Positions 34,186 through 42,107 of a stretch of DNA of 64,000 nt are shown here, in pieces; positions within the stretch are counted from its first letter, which is position 1, and each line of letters starts with the position of its first letter. Below the pieces are notes generated by a model. It searched no databases. It saw nothing but the letters and a program-made list of their open reading frames with translations, and had not been told where the DNA came from. This stretch comes from GCA-2731375 sp964631725 (GTDB lineage Bacteria; Pseudomonadota; Alphaproteobacteria; GCA-2731375). The translations under genes and the position numbers were made by a program. The DNA is taken from the NCBI GenBank assembly GCA_964631725.1, contig CAZVYX010000002.1:1-64000 (forward strand), written 5' to 3'.

Positions 34186-34989
34186 CTATTTCTTCTTGTG
34201 CCGCTTGGCATCGCCAGACGTCTCGGCCAAGCCGAAGCGGGCGGCCTGGCCGCCCAACTGATCGCGCAGGATGCGCCGGGGCACGGGCGCGACGTCGCCC
34301 CTGCTCAGATCGCCCAGTTGAAACGGGCCGTAGGAAAGGCGGATCAGGCGCGTCACCTGCAGGTTCAAATGCTCCATGACACGGCGGATTTCCCGGTTCT
34401 TGCCCTCCTTCAGGGATAGGCTGAGCCAGGAATTGGCGCCCTTGCGGCTGTCCAGTTTGGCCTCGATGCCGCCATAGGAGACACCTTCGATGCGGATACC
34501 GTCGCCGAGGCGCGCCAGGGCTTTTTCGTCCACCGATCCATGTACCCGGACCCGGTAGCGCCGGCGCCAGCCCGTGGCGGGCAGTTCCAGATAGCGGGCC
34601 AGGTCGCCATCGTTGGTCAGCAGCAGCAGACCCTCGGTGTTCAAATCCAGGCGGCCGACGGAAAGCACCCGGGGCAGGGTATCGGGCAGCTTTTCAAACA
34701 CCGTGGCGCGGCCTTCGGGATCGCTGTTCGTGGTCAACAGGCCCTTGGGCTTGTGATAGCGCCAGAGTCTGGTCGGCTCAGCGCCCACCAAGGGTTTGTT
34801 GTCGACTTCGATGCGGCTTTTTGCCGTCACGATACAGGCCGGCGTTTCCAGCACCTTGCCATCCACCTTGACCCGGCCGGCGGTGATCCAGCGTTCCGCC
34901 TCGCGCCGGGAACATAGTCCCGCCCGCGCCAGGCGCTTGGCGATGCGTTCACCGTCTTCCGGCTTGACCGTTTTTGTATTGCTGCTCAT
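34186..34989 (-). CDS. Pseudouridine synthase, RsuA/RluB-like
   Basis: A 267-aa rRNA pseudouridine synthase. An N-terminal S4 domain (ERIAKRLARAGLCSRREAERWI, about 13-34) precedes the catalytic domain with the GRLDLNTEGLLLLTNDG motif, whose aspartate attacks the uracil. KEGKNREIRRVMEHL and GPFQLGDL follow. RluB of 23S rRNA is the best guess. The start is not certain: ATG at 34989 gives a natural S4 N-terminus but has no clear ribosome site; alternatives are 35001 and 35007. Its start lies back to back with tadA. Confidence 0.9.
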   Translation of the reverse strand: MSSNTKTVKPEDGERIAKRLARAGLCSRREAERWITAGRVKVDGKVLETPACIVTAKSRIEVDNKPLVGAEPTRLWRYHKPKGLLTTNSDPEGRATVFEKLPDTLPRVLSVGRLDLNTEGLLLLTNDGDLARYLELPATGWRRRYRVRVHGSVDEKALARLGDGIRIEGVSYGGIEAKLDSRKGANSWLSLSLKEGKNREIRRVMEHLNLQVTRLIRLSYGPFQLGDLSRGDVAPVPRRILRDQLGGQAARFGLAETSGDAKRHKKK

Positions 34990-34999
34990 GTTGGCCAAC

Positions 35000-35461
35000 A
35001 TGCGCATAAAGTCGACGAAATCAACCTTCATGAACCTGGCCCTGGATGAGGCCCGGGCCGCTGCCGCCCGTGGCGAAGTCCCCATCGGCGCGGTTCTGGT
35101 CGACGGCGACGGCAATATTCTGGCCCAGGCCGGCAACCGCACGGAAGAACGGTCCGATCCCACGGCCCATGCGGAGATGGAGGTGATCCGCCAGGCATGT
35201 GCGGCGCGGGGCGAAGCACGGCTGCCCGATTGCGCCCTCTATGTCACATTGGAGCCGTGTCCCATGTGCGCCACGGCGATTTCCTTCGCCCGGCTGGCGC
35301 GGCTCTATTACGGCGCGGCGGACCCCAAGGGCGGCGGTGTTGAGCACGGCGCCAGGATCTTCCATCAGCCGACCTGCCACCATCAACCGGAACTCTATCC
35401 CGGCATCGGCGAGGACGAGGCGGCGGCGCTGTTACGGGCCTTCTTCCAGGAACGGCGATAA
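35000..35461 (+). CDS. tadA: tRNA-specific adenosine deaminase
   Basis: Converts wobble A34 to inosine in tRNA-Arg(ACG). The 153-aa protein has the deaminase zinc site HAEMEVI (with the proton-shuttle glutamate) and LEPCPMCATAI, plus the RLARLYYGAADPKGGGVEHG segment typical of TadA. Start is placed at 35000 to retain the first helix; ATG at 35030 is the shorter alternative and ATG at 34988 the longer. It is divergent from the RluB-like gene with practically no space for separate promoters. Confidence 0.92.
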   Translation: MRIKSTKSTFMNLALDEARAAAARGEVPIGAVLVDGDGNILAQAGNRTEERSDPTAHAEMEVIRQACAARGEARLPDCALYVTLEPCPMCATAISFARLARLYYGAADPKGGGVEHGARIFHQPTCHHQPELYPGIGEDEAAALLRAFFQERR

Positions 35462-35531
35462 TCGGCTAGAATTCCGGTCTGTACGGGGAATATGGGGACA
35501 GTGCATTCGCAATAGGCGCGGGGAATGTTCC

Positions 35532-35942
35532 ATGGCGACCCAGCAAACGACTCAGCGGCTGATATGGCGCGACGAATACCTGATCGGGGTCGACGAGCTG
35601 GATTGGGAGCACCAGGATCTGTTCCAACGGCTCAACGAACTGCATGACGCCCTGGCCAAGAGCGGTGATTTGGAGGCGATTGAAGACTGCCTGGGCGAGA
35701 TACATGCCCGGGTGGAGTCCCACTTCGCGCTGGAAGAGCAATATATGCGCGCCAACAAATTTGCCGGCTATGACGCCCATAAGGAGGAGCATGACGAATT
35801 CCTCGAGGTCCTGGTGGAGCTGGCCAAGGGCATCCTTGATGATCCGGAACCGGAGCGCCGGGACAATCTGGAATTCCAGCTTCAGGCCTGGGTGATCAAC
35901 CACGTCATCACCTCCGATAGGGATCTGGCAACGACGGCCTAG
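35532..35942 (+). CDS. Bacteriohemerythrin
   Basis: A 136-aa single-domain hemerythrin that binds O2 at a di-iron site. All seven ligands can be placed: H27 (WEHQDLF), H64 and E68 (SHFALEEQY), H83 and H87 (HKEEH), H124 (INHV) and D129. Likely for oxygen delivery or sensing under low oxygen. ATG at 35532 behind GGGGAA. Together with the truncated hemoglobin at 58680, this window has two small O2/NO-binding proteins. A double-hairpin repeat begins six bases downstream and can act as terminator. Confidence 0.95.
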   Translation: MATQQTTQRLIWRDEYLIGVDELDWEHQDLFQRLNELHDALAKSGDLEAIEDCLGEIHARVESHFALEEQYMRANKFAGYDAHKEEHDEFLEVLVELAKGILDDPEPERRDNLEFQLQAWVINHVITSDRDLATTA

Positions 35943-35947
35943 CCTCT

Positions 35948-36054
35948 TAGAGCAACCCGCATTCAATTGGATTCAATTGAATGCGGATAAGTTGCTCTAT
36001 TCTAAAGGTTTTAGCGCATGGTTTCGGGTTTGATTGAACCCGACATGCGCTAAA
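35948..36054. repeat. Composite double-hairpin repeat, diverged copy
   Basis: First hairpin: TAGAGCAAC (35948) with GTTGCTCTA (ending 35999), enclosing CCGCATTCAATT/AATTGAATGCGG. Second hairpin: TTTAGCGCATG with CATGCGCTAAA (ending 36054), enclosing TCGGGTT/AACCCGA. The same two-hairpin layout as the copies near 47.8 and 51.7 kb, with different bases. It lies between converging genes; the CoA-transferase stop codon is inside its right end. Confidence 0.8.
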
Positions 36055-37243
36055 TCACACCCTCCGCCCGGAAGGCTTCAATCTCGCCGCTGTCATAACC
36101 GGCTTCGGCCAGGATTTCCTCGGCATCGGCGCCGGGCGCCACCGGCGCGCGGTCGATGGAGGCGCCGCCGTGGGCCAGGCGGAAACCATTGGCGACCAGG
36201 TTCAGGGTACCAAAAGGACTCTCCACGCTCTGCATGACGTCCCTGTGCTGCAACTGCGGATGCGAGACAGCCTCGGCGATATTTCGTACCTGGCTGGCCG
36301 GCGCGCCGGCTTCTGCCAATCTCGCTTCCCAGGTGGCAATATCGTCGGAGGCGAAGGCGTCTTCGATGATTTGCCGCAAGGCCGGCTCGTGCTCCGCCCG
36401 GCCATGCCAATCGCTAAACCGGGGATCGTCGAGCAGTTCCGGCTGGCCGATGGCATGCATCAGGGCCTGGAATTGCTTTTCGGTGTTCACCGCCAGCAAC
36501 AGATTGTCCTCGCCGACCTTGAACAGATTGGCGGTCGGGCGGCGGCTGATCGCCTGATTGCCGTATTGGCCATGCACATGCCCCGTGGTGGTGTGCTCGC
36601 TGACCAGGGGCGAGAGAAACGCCAGGGTGGAATCCAGCATCGCCACATCGATGCACTGGCCCTTGCCGGTCTGGCTGCGTTGAAACAGGGCCGAGGCGAT
36701 GGCGAAGGCGGAGGTCATGCCGCCAATGGCATCGCAGACCGCGAAGCCGGCCCGTGTCGGCCCCGTACCCTCATGGCCGGTGATCGACATGATGCCGGAG
36801 ACCGCCTGGATCCGCCCGTCGTACGAGGGCGTATTGCGTTCCGGCCCGTTCTGGCCAAAGCCCGACACCGCGCAATAGATCAGGCCGGGATTGATCGCCG
36901 ACAGAGCTTCGTAGCCGACACCCAGGCGGTCCATGACGCCGGGGCGAAAATTCTCCGTCACCACGTCTGCGGTCTTGACCAGACGCTTGACGATCTCCAC
37001 CGCCTTCGGGTCCTTCATATCAAGCGCGATGTTGCGCTTGTTGGCGTTGATGGAGATCCAGCCCGGCGCCATGCCCCGATCGCTCCATTCCTTCGACAGG
37101 GGGCCGTTGCGCATTTCCTCGCCGCCGGGCCGTTCCACCTTGATGACATCGGCGCCCAGCACCGCCAATTGATAGGTGCCGAACGGACCGGCGAAGACCT
37201 GGGTGAAGTCCAGAACGCGCACGCCCTCGAACGGTCTACTCAT
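36050..37243 (-). CDS. Family III CoA-transferase (CaiB/BaiF)
   Basis: A 397-aa CoA-transferase with GVRVLDFTQVFAGPFGTY (7-24), GADVIKVERPGGEE, VTENFRPGVMDRLG and catalytic aspartate D171 in AVCDAIGG. Substrate unknown. It begins 9 bases after the predicted selenoprotein gene, and GGAGTAG at that gene's end serves as its ribosome site, so they are one operon. Its TAG stop is formed inside the right end of a double-hairpin repeat. The related enzyme at 7359 is clearly diverged, so the two probably have different substrates. Confidence 0.92.
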   Translation of the reverse strand: MSRPFEGVRVLDFTQVFAGPFGTYQLAVLGADVIKVERPGGEEMRNGPLSKEWSDRGMAPGWISINANKRNIALDMKDPKAVEIVKRLVKTADVVTENFRPGVMDRLGVGYEALSAINPGLIYCAVSGFGQNGPERNTPSYDGRIQAVSGIMSITGHEGTGPTRAGFAVCDAIGGMTSAFAIASALFQRSQTGKGQCIDVAMLDSTLAFLSPLVSEHTTTGHVHGQYGNQAISRRPTANLFKVGEDNLLLAVNTEKQFQALMHAIGQPELLDDPRFSDWHGRAEHEPALRQIIEDAFASDDIATWEARLAEAGAPASQVRNIAEAVSHPQLQHRDVMQSVESPFGTLNLVANGFRLAHGGASIDRAPVAPGADAEEILAEAGYDSGEIEAFRAEGVI

Positions 37244-37252
37244 GATGGGGCT

Positions 37253-38218
37253 CTACTCCGCTGCGTCGGACTGTGGTTTTTCGGCACCGTCGCGGCGTTC
37301 CTTGGCGATGCGCTTGACCTCGTCGAACTCGGCCCGGCGGCGGGCAATTTCCTCCGCCGGAATCCGTTCCACGTTCTGGTAATCAAGCTTCCACTCACCA
37401 TCCTCGTTCCAACGCTGCGGCGATTGCAGGGTGGTACGGGGACCGATGGCGCTTTCCAGCAGATCCAGGGCCAGGGCCATGGTTTGCGCCTGGGACTCCG
37501 GATCGTCGGGTTTGCCGCCCGAATTGCCCAGGGGAAAGTCGCTGAACAGAAAACGCGGCACGCCGCATTGTTCAACGATATCTTTTGAGCAGCCCATGAT
37601 GACGGTGGGGATGCCGTTGGCTTCGAGATAACGTGCGGTCAGACTCACGGTCTGATGGCACACCGGTCAAGCCGCGACAATGACCGCCGCTTCGGCGCCA
37701 TCCTCCCGTAGACGGGCCAGTACATCGGGGCAATCCTGCTCCACCGTGGTGACCTGGCTGCGGTTGGTCGGAGTGCCGTGGAAGCGCTCGGCCAGCCCGC
37801 CGATGCGGCCTTCCTCGGCGGCTTTCTTCAACTGCGCCAGGGGGAAGTAGGTGTTGATATCGGCGACGGTGGAATATTTCCGGTCATAGCCCAGGTGGGA
37901 GATGCGGACATCCGGCGCGCCCTCGATGCTGTCGGAATAAACCTGATAGAACTTGGCCGAGGCGTTGTACGCCGCGCCCGGTCCCTGATCGCCCTTGTCC
38001 GCCTGATACGGTGCGCAGGTGACCACCAGGCCCACCTTGGTCTCGTTCAGCGGCTTCGTCAGTTTGGTGAAGGGGACGTCGGTATATTGCGCCCAGCGAT
38101 AGGGATTGCCGTAGCCCAGGGCCAGGTAATAGTCCCGCAAACGCTGCATGTAGGGTACCGGCAGGTCATGTGGGGAGGCAAAGCCCAGGGCTTCATCCTC
38201 TGTTGATCGTTTTGCCAT
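37253..38218 (-). CDS. Predicted selenoprotein, GrdB/PrdB-like reductase family (in-frame UGA = Sec184)
   Basis: One 321-residue chain if the TGA at 37669-37667 is read as selenocysteine. Both sides are one family: the N-terminal part (183 aa; PYQADKGDQGPGAAYN, ISHLGYDRKYSTVADINTYFPL, FHGTPTN) and the C-terminal part (CHQTVSLTARYLEANGIPTV, CGVPRFLFSDFPLGN) match the glycine/sarcosine/betaine and D-proline reductase selenoprotein B group. The TGA falls in VIVAA-U-PVC, a U-x-x-C redox motif exactly at the known Sec position. A SECIS-like stem-loop follows. Start at MAKRSTEDEA with AAGGATG upstream. In aerobic alphaproteobacteria the substrate is unknown. Downstream CoA-transferase is in the same operon. 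Confidence 0.85.
37639..37669 (-). promoter_or_regulatory. Bacterial SECIS-like element
   Basis: In mRNA sense the UGA (37669-37667) is followed by 11 bases, then UCAGAC (37655-37650), loop CGUGA, and GUCUGA (37644-37639): a perfect 6-bp stem, 17 bases in total. The E. coli fdhF SECIS has the same 11-base spacing and 17-base upper stem-loop with a GU in the loop, which SelB recognises; GU is present here as well. Confidence 0.8.
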
Positions 38219-38381
38219 TCTGGCATCCTTTCGGAAAATCATTGCTGCGGCATCATAACACAGACCGCGCCATAAACTGATAGGAGACTCGGACCGCCCG
38301 TGGCGCTACATTGTCGGAATGCAATGAACCAAAGACGAAGATCCGGGCGCATAGGCGCCCGCAAGGAAGGATAGGTAAGAG

Positions 38382-39590
38382 ATGATCCCAGAATTTTCCG
38401 ACCGCTCAAAGGATTTGCAGGAGCGGCTGCTGAAATTCATGGACGATACGGTGTACCCGAACGAGGACCTTTACCAGGAGCAACTCGAACAGAGCGCCGA
38501 GCGGTGGAGCGTGCCCCCCGTTTTGGAGGAGATGAAGGCCAAGGCCCGCGAACAGGGCCTGTGGAACCTGTTCTTGCCGGAGAGTGAAGAGGTGGAGCCG
38601 ATGTCCAACCTCGACTATTCCCCGCTGTGCGAGATCATGGGCCGTTCGCCAATCGCGGCTGAGTCGACCAATTGCTCGGCGCCCGATACCGGCAACATGG
38701 AAGTGTTCACCCGCTACGCCAATGAGGAGCTCAAGGAACGCTGGCTAAAGCCGCTGCTGGACGGCAAAATCCGCTCCGCTTTCGCCATGACCGAGCCCGC
38801 CGTGGCCTCGTCCGATGCCACCAACATCGAAACCGCGATCGTGCGCGAGGGCGATGAATACGTCATCAACGGCCGCAAATGGTGGACCTCCGGCATCGGC
38901 GATCCCCGTTGCGAAGTGTTGATCCTGATGGGCAAGACGGATCCGGATAATTCCGACCGCTACCGTCAGCAATCCATGATCGTTGTACCCCGCAACACTC
39001 CGGGCATCACCGTTGAGAAGATGCTGCATGTGTTCGGCTATGACGATGCGCCGCATGGCCATGGTCAGGTGCTGTTTGAGAACGTGCGCGTGCCGGCCGA
39101 TCATATCCTGCTGGGTGAGGGCCGTGGTTTCGAGATTGCCCAGGGCCGCCTCGGGCCTGGACGGATCCATCACTGCATGCGCCAAATCGGCGTTGCCGAA
39201 CGGGCCTTGGAGAACATGTGCAAACGGGCGAAATCCCGCTTCGCCTTCGGCAAACTGGTTTCCGAACAGTCGGTCACGACCGAACGGATCGCCGAAGCGC
39301 GCATCGCCATCGATCAGGCCCGTCTGTTGGTGCTGTACGCGGCCCATAAGATGGACACGGTGGGCAACAAGGAAGCGCGCAAGGAAATCGCCATGATCAA
39401 GGTGGCGGTGCCGAACATGACCTGCCGTGTCGTTGACATGGCCATGCAGGTGCATGGCGGCGGCGGTGTCAGCCAGGTTTTCAATCTGGCGCATGCCTAT
39501 GCCCATTCCCGCACCCTGCGCTTCGCCGACGGTCCCGATGAGGTGCATCGCGCACAGATCGGGCGTTTGGAGTTGCGTCGCTGGAATTAA
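38382..39590 (+). CDS. Acyl-CoA dehydrogenase
   Basis: A 402-aa flavoprotein of the ACAD10/11-like branch that introduces a double bond into an acyl-CoA. Features: MTEPAVASSDATNIET (FAD/acyl site, about 135-150), INGRKWWTSGIGDP, the RxAFG motif in KSRFAFGKL, QVHGGGGVSQ and the C-terminal DGPDEVHRAQIG. A close paralogue is at 46584. Divergent from the selenoprotein operon across 160 bases, hence potentially coregulated. A strong terminator follows. Confidence 0.93.
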   Translation: MIPEFSDRSKDLQERLLKFMDDTVYPNEDLYQEQLEQSAERWSVPPVLEEMKAKAREQGLWNLFLPESEEVEPMSNLDYSPLCEIMGRSPIAAESTNCSAPDTGNMEVFTRYANEELKERWLKPLLDGKIRSAFAMTEPAVASSDATNIETAIVREGDEYVINGRKWWTSGIGDPRCEVLILMGKTDPDNSDRYRQQSMIVVPRNTPGITVEKMLHVFGYDDAPHGHGQVLFENVRVPADHILLGEGRGFEIAQGRLGPGRIHHCMRQIGVAERALENMCKRAKSRFAFGKLVSEQSVTTERIAEARIAIDQARLLVLYAAHKMDTVGNKEARKEIAMIKVAVPNMTCRVVDMAMQVHGGGGVSQVFNLAHAYAHSRTLRFADGPDEVHRAQIGRLELRRWN

Positions 39591-39610
39591 ATGCCCGCGA
39601 CGACTAAGGT

Positions 39611-39652
39611 TGGGCGGGGCCGGTTAATCCGGCTCCGCCCAGTTTTGTTTTG
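39611..39652 (+). terminator. Rho-independent terminator
   Basis: TGGGCGGGGCCGG pairs with CCGGCTCCGCCCA around TTAAT, followed by GTTTTGTTTTG. It closes the acyl-CoA dehydrogenase transcript. Confidence 0.9.
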
Positions 39653-39681
39653 CTGCTTGGTTGATTGGTGGGGACGGGATA

Positions 39682-40767
39682 TTGGCAATCGATGATTGGT
39701 TTTCGGCCAGCTATGGCGAGGCGCGGGCGAAATTTCTGGGCACGGCCCAAGATGCCGGCGCGGCGCTGAAAAGTTATCCGCATCCCCTGAAGGGACCCGA
39801 TGGCGGTGATTTGGCCCTGGATCTGGCCTATTTAGGCCCGCCCGATGCGGCCAAGGTCATGGTAACCGCCTCGGCGACGCACGGGATTGAGGGGTTCTGC
39901 GGCTCCGGCTGTCAGGTTGGATTTCTGGAAACCGCGCTGCACGAAGAGCTGCCCGATGGCGTTGCGGTGATGCATGTGCATGCCCACAACCCCCATGGTT
40001 TCGCCCATGAACGGCGGGTCACCGAAGACAATGTTGATCTGAACCGCAATTTTGTCGATTTCACCGCGCCATTGCCGGACAACGCCGCCTATGACGAAGT
40101 TCACGCCTGGCTGGTGCCCGATGACTGGGATGGCCCGTCGCGGCAGGCGGCGGACGACGCGATCGCGGCCTTCATCGATAATAACGGCATGTTCGCGTTT
40201 CAAGCGGCGGTCAGCGGCGGCCAGCACGGGCATCCCGACGGTTTGTTCTTTGGCGGTCAGGCGGCGACCTGGTCGCGGCAAACTATCGAGCGCCTGGCCC
40301 AGGAGCATTTGCACGGGCGTAGCCACGTGGCGTTGATCGATTTCCATACCGGCCTGGGACCGCGGGGATTTGGCGAATTGATTTCCGTCGATGCGGCCGG
40401 CGGGCCTGAGCATCTGCGCACGGTGGCCTGGTACGGCGATGAGGTCCGTATCCCCGGCTCTGGCGACAGTGTCTCGGCCAAGGTCAACGGCACCATCGAG
40501 ACCGGATATCATGCCCTGTTGCAAGATACCGAAAGCACCACCATCGCCATCGAATTCGGCACCCTGCCGCCGGAGGAGGTGTTGCAGGCCCTGCGCGCCG
40601 ACAACTGGCTGTATCTGCACGGCGATGTTGCCTCCCCCATGGGCCGGGACATCAAGCAGCACGTCCGGGCCGCGTTTTACGGTGAAGACAGCCAATGGAA
40701 CGCGGATGTCTGGCAGCGCGGCCTGGATATCGCGCGCAAAACCATGAAGGGCCTGGCGGAAAGTTGA
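39682..40767 (+). CDS. DUF2817 zinc-peptidase-like protein (copy 1)
   Basis: A 361-aa protein with an M14 carboxypeptidase-like metal site: H67-x2-E70 (SATHGIEGFCG), H222 (LIDFHTGLGP) and a candidate catalytic glutamate E291 (IAIEFGTLP). NVDLNRNFVDF corresponds to the substrate arginine/asparagine region of M14 enzymes. DUF2817 members are uncharacterised or amidase-like. A TTG start at 39682 is favoured because GGGGACGGG lies just before it. Its stop overlaps the start of a paralogue, forming a translationally coupled pair. Confidence 0.85.
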   Translation: MAIDDWFSASYGEARAKFLGTAQDAGAALKSYPHPLKGPDGGDLALDLAYLGPPDAAKVMVTASATHGIEGFCGSGCQVGFLETALHEELPDGVAVMHVHAHNPHGFAHERRVTEDNVDLNRNFVDFTAPLPDNAAYDEVHAWLVPDDWDGPSRQAADDAIAAFIDNNGMFAFQAAVSGGQHGHPDGLFFGGQAATWSRQTIERLAQEHLHGRSHVALIDFHTGLGPRGFGELISVDAAGGPEHLRTVAWYGDEVRIPGSGDSVSAKVNGTIETGYHALLQDTESTTIAIEFGTLPPEEVLQALRADNWLYLHGDVASPMGRDIKQHVRAAFYGEDSQWNADVWQRGLDIARKTMKGLAES

Positions 40768-41819
40768 GTGCCACCGAACATTTCCGGCCGGATTATGCCG
40801 CCTGCCGCGACTATTTCCTGGATTTGGCCGCAGCCTCGGGCGGCGAGCTATTGCGGGCCGACAATCCGGCTCCCGGTCCCGATGGACTGGCCCTCAGCAC
40901 GGAATTCCTGCGCCTGGGACCGGCGGATGCGGAACGGGCCCTGATCCTGGTTTCCGGCACCCACGGTGCTGAAGGCTTCGCCGGTTCCGCCATTCAATGC
41001 GCCTGGCTGGCGGATCATGCGCCGTTGCCCGAAAATATGGCGGTCGTGATGGTGCACGGCCTGAACGCCTTTGGTTTCGCGCATCTGCGCCGGGTCAATG
41101 AAAACAACGTCGATCTGAACCGCAACTTCATCGACCATGAGGATGAACATCCCCACAATGAAGGCTATGCCAAGATCGGCCATGTTCTGGCAGTCAACTC
41201 ACTGGAGGGACCCGACCGGGACGATGCCGACGGGGAGATGGAACGCCTTGGCGCGGAAATGGGCCATTTGAACATTATGCGCGCCGTTGGCGGACAGTAC
41301 GATGATCCCCAGGGGATGTTTTATGGCGGCCGGGTGCCGGTCTGGTCGAACCGCGCCCTGCGTGAATTTCTGCCCAAGCTGCTGCCGGCGGTAAAGCTGG
41401 CGGCCTATGTGGATATACATACCGGTCTGGGGCCGACGGGTTACGGCAGCCCGATGTGCTATCACGCGCCGAAGACGGACGATTTCGCCCTGGCGCGGCA
41501 ATGGTGGGGCAAGGATGTCACCGCGGCGGCGGCCAAGATCAATCATGGCAAGACCGGCAATGGCGCCATGGAAGCCCTGGCGCCGGCGCGCGTCATATGC
41601 CTGACCCTGGAATTCGGCACCTTGCCGTTCGAAGGTGTGCTGGCGGCGCTGCGTGATGAACATGCTTTGTGGCGGCAAGGTCATACCGGCGGCGGCGCTA
41701 CGATCAAGAACAACTTCCGGGCCGCCTTTTGCCGTGACGATGCGACCTGGGAGGCATCGGTGATCGAGCGTGGGCTGCAAATTTCAAACGCTGCCATCAA
41801 GGGCCTCATAGAATTATAA
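40764..41819 (+). CDS. DUF2817 zinc-peptidase-like protein (copy 2)
   Basis: A 351-aa paralogue of the preceding gene. The metal motif is at identical positions, H67-x2-E70 (SGTHGAEGFAG), with H219 (VDIHTGLGPTG) and E283 (LTLEFGTLP); NNVDLNRNFIDH is shared. Translation appears to begin at a TTG at 40764 overlapping the previous TGA (TTGA), with GGCGGA upstream; no ATG is available before the conserved part. The pair suggests two enzymes with different specificity or a heteromer. Confidence 0.85.
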   Translation: MSATEHFRPDYAACRDYFLDLAAASGGELLRADNPAPGPDGLALSTEFLRLGPADAERALILVSGTHGAEGFAGSAIQCAWLADHAPLPENMAVVMVHGLNAFGFAHLRRVNENNVDLNRNFIDHEDEHPHNEGYAKIGHVLAVNSLEGPDRDDADGEMERLGAEMGHLNIMRAVGGQYDDPQGMFYGGRVPVWSNRALREFLPKLLPAVKLAAYVDIHTGLGPTGYGSPMCYHAPKTDDFALARQWWGKDVTAAAAKINHGKTGNGAMEALAPARVICLTLEFGTLPFEGVLAALRDEHALWRQGHTGGGATIKNNFRAAFCRDDATWEASVIERGLQISNAAIKGLIEL

Positions 41820-41891
41820 GAAATTGAATTTATGCAATTATAACAGACTGTAACGTTATATATTTAATCTAAAATCTCAAAAAATTAGTTG

Positions 41892-41907
41892 CCAACGGCG
41901 CCGTTGG
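41892..41907. other. 16-bp perfect palindrome
   Basis: CCAACGGCGCCGTTGG in the 288-base AT-rich gap between the DUF2817 pair and the GGDEF gene. It may be an operator or a weak terminator stem; no T-run follows. The rest of the gap shows no gene. Confidence 0.45.
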
Positions 41908-42107
41908 TTCGATGTGAAAGGGTGCCATGTCGGCGTTGCTGCCGGGCAATTTCTTGCGCCGTGGCCTTGGTTGATCCGGCGCCCATGCAGTTGATGGATT
42001 TATGTCTGTGTAACAGTTTTATTAATGAGAAATTAGCTTATCGCCCTCATATTTGGTTAGGCCGAAGGTATGTGATCGCATACGAAATCGGGGAGAGATG
42101 AGAAAGC

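Noticed and set aside
36170..37588. Very long forward open frame opposite the CoA-transferase and selenoprotein end
   Set aside because: Shadow of GC-rich coding on the reverse strand; no plausible start site or protein family.
37667..37669. TGA as a nonsense mutation making a pseudogene
   Set aside because: Both flanks remain open and family-like without other damage, the codon sits at the known Sec/Cys position, and a correctly spaced SECIS-like hairpin follows.
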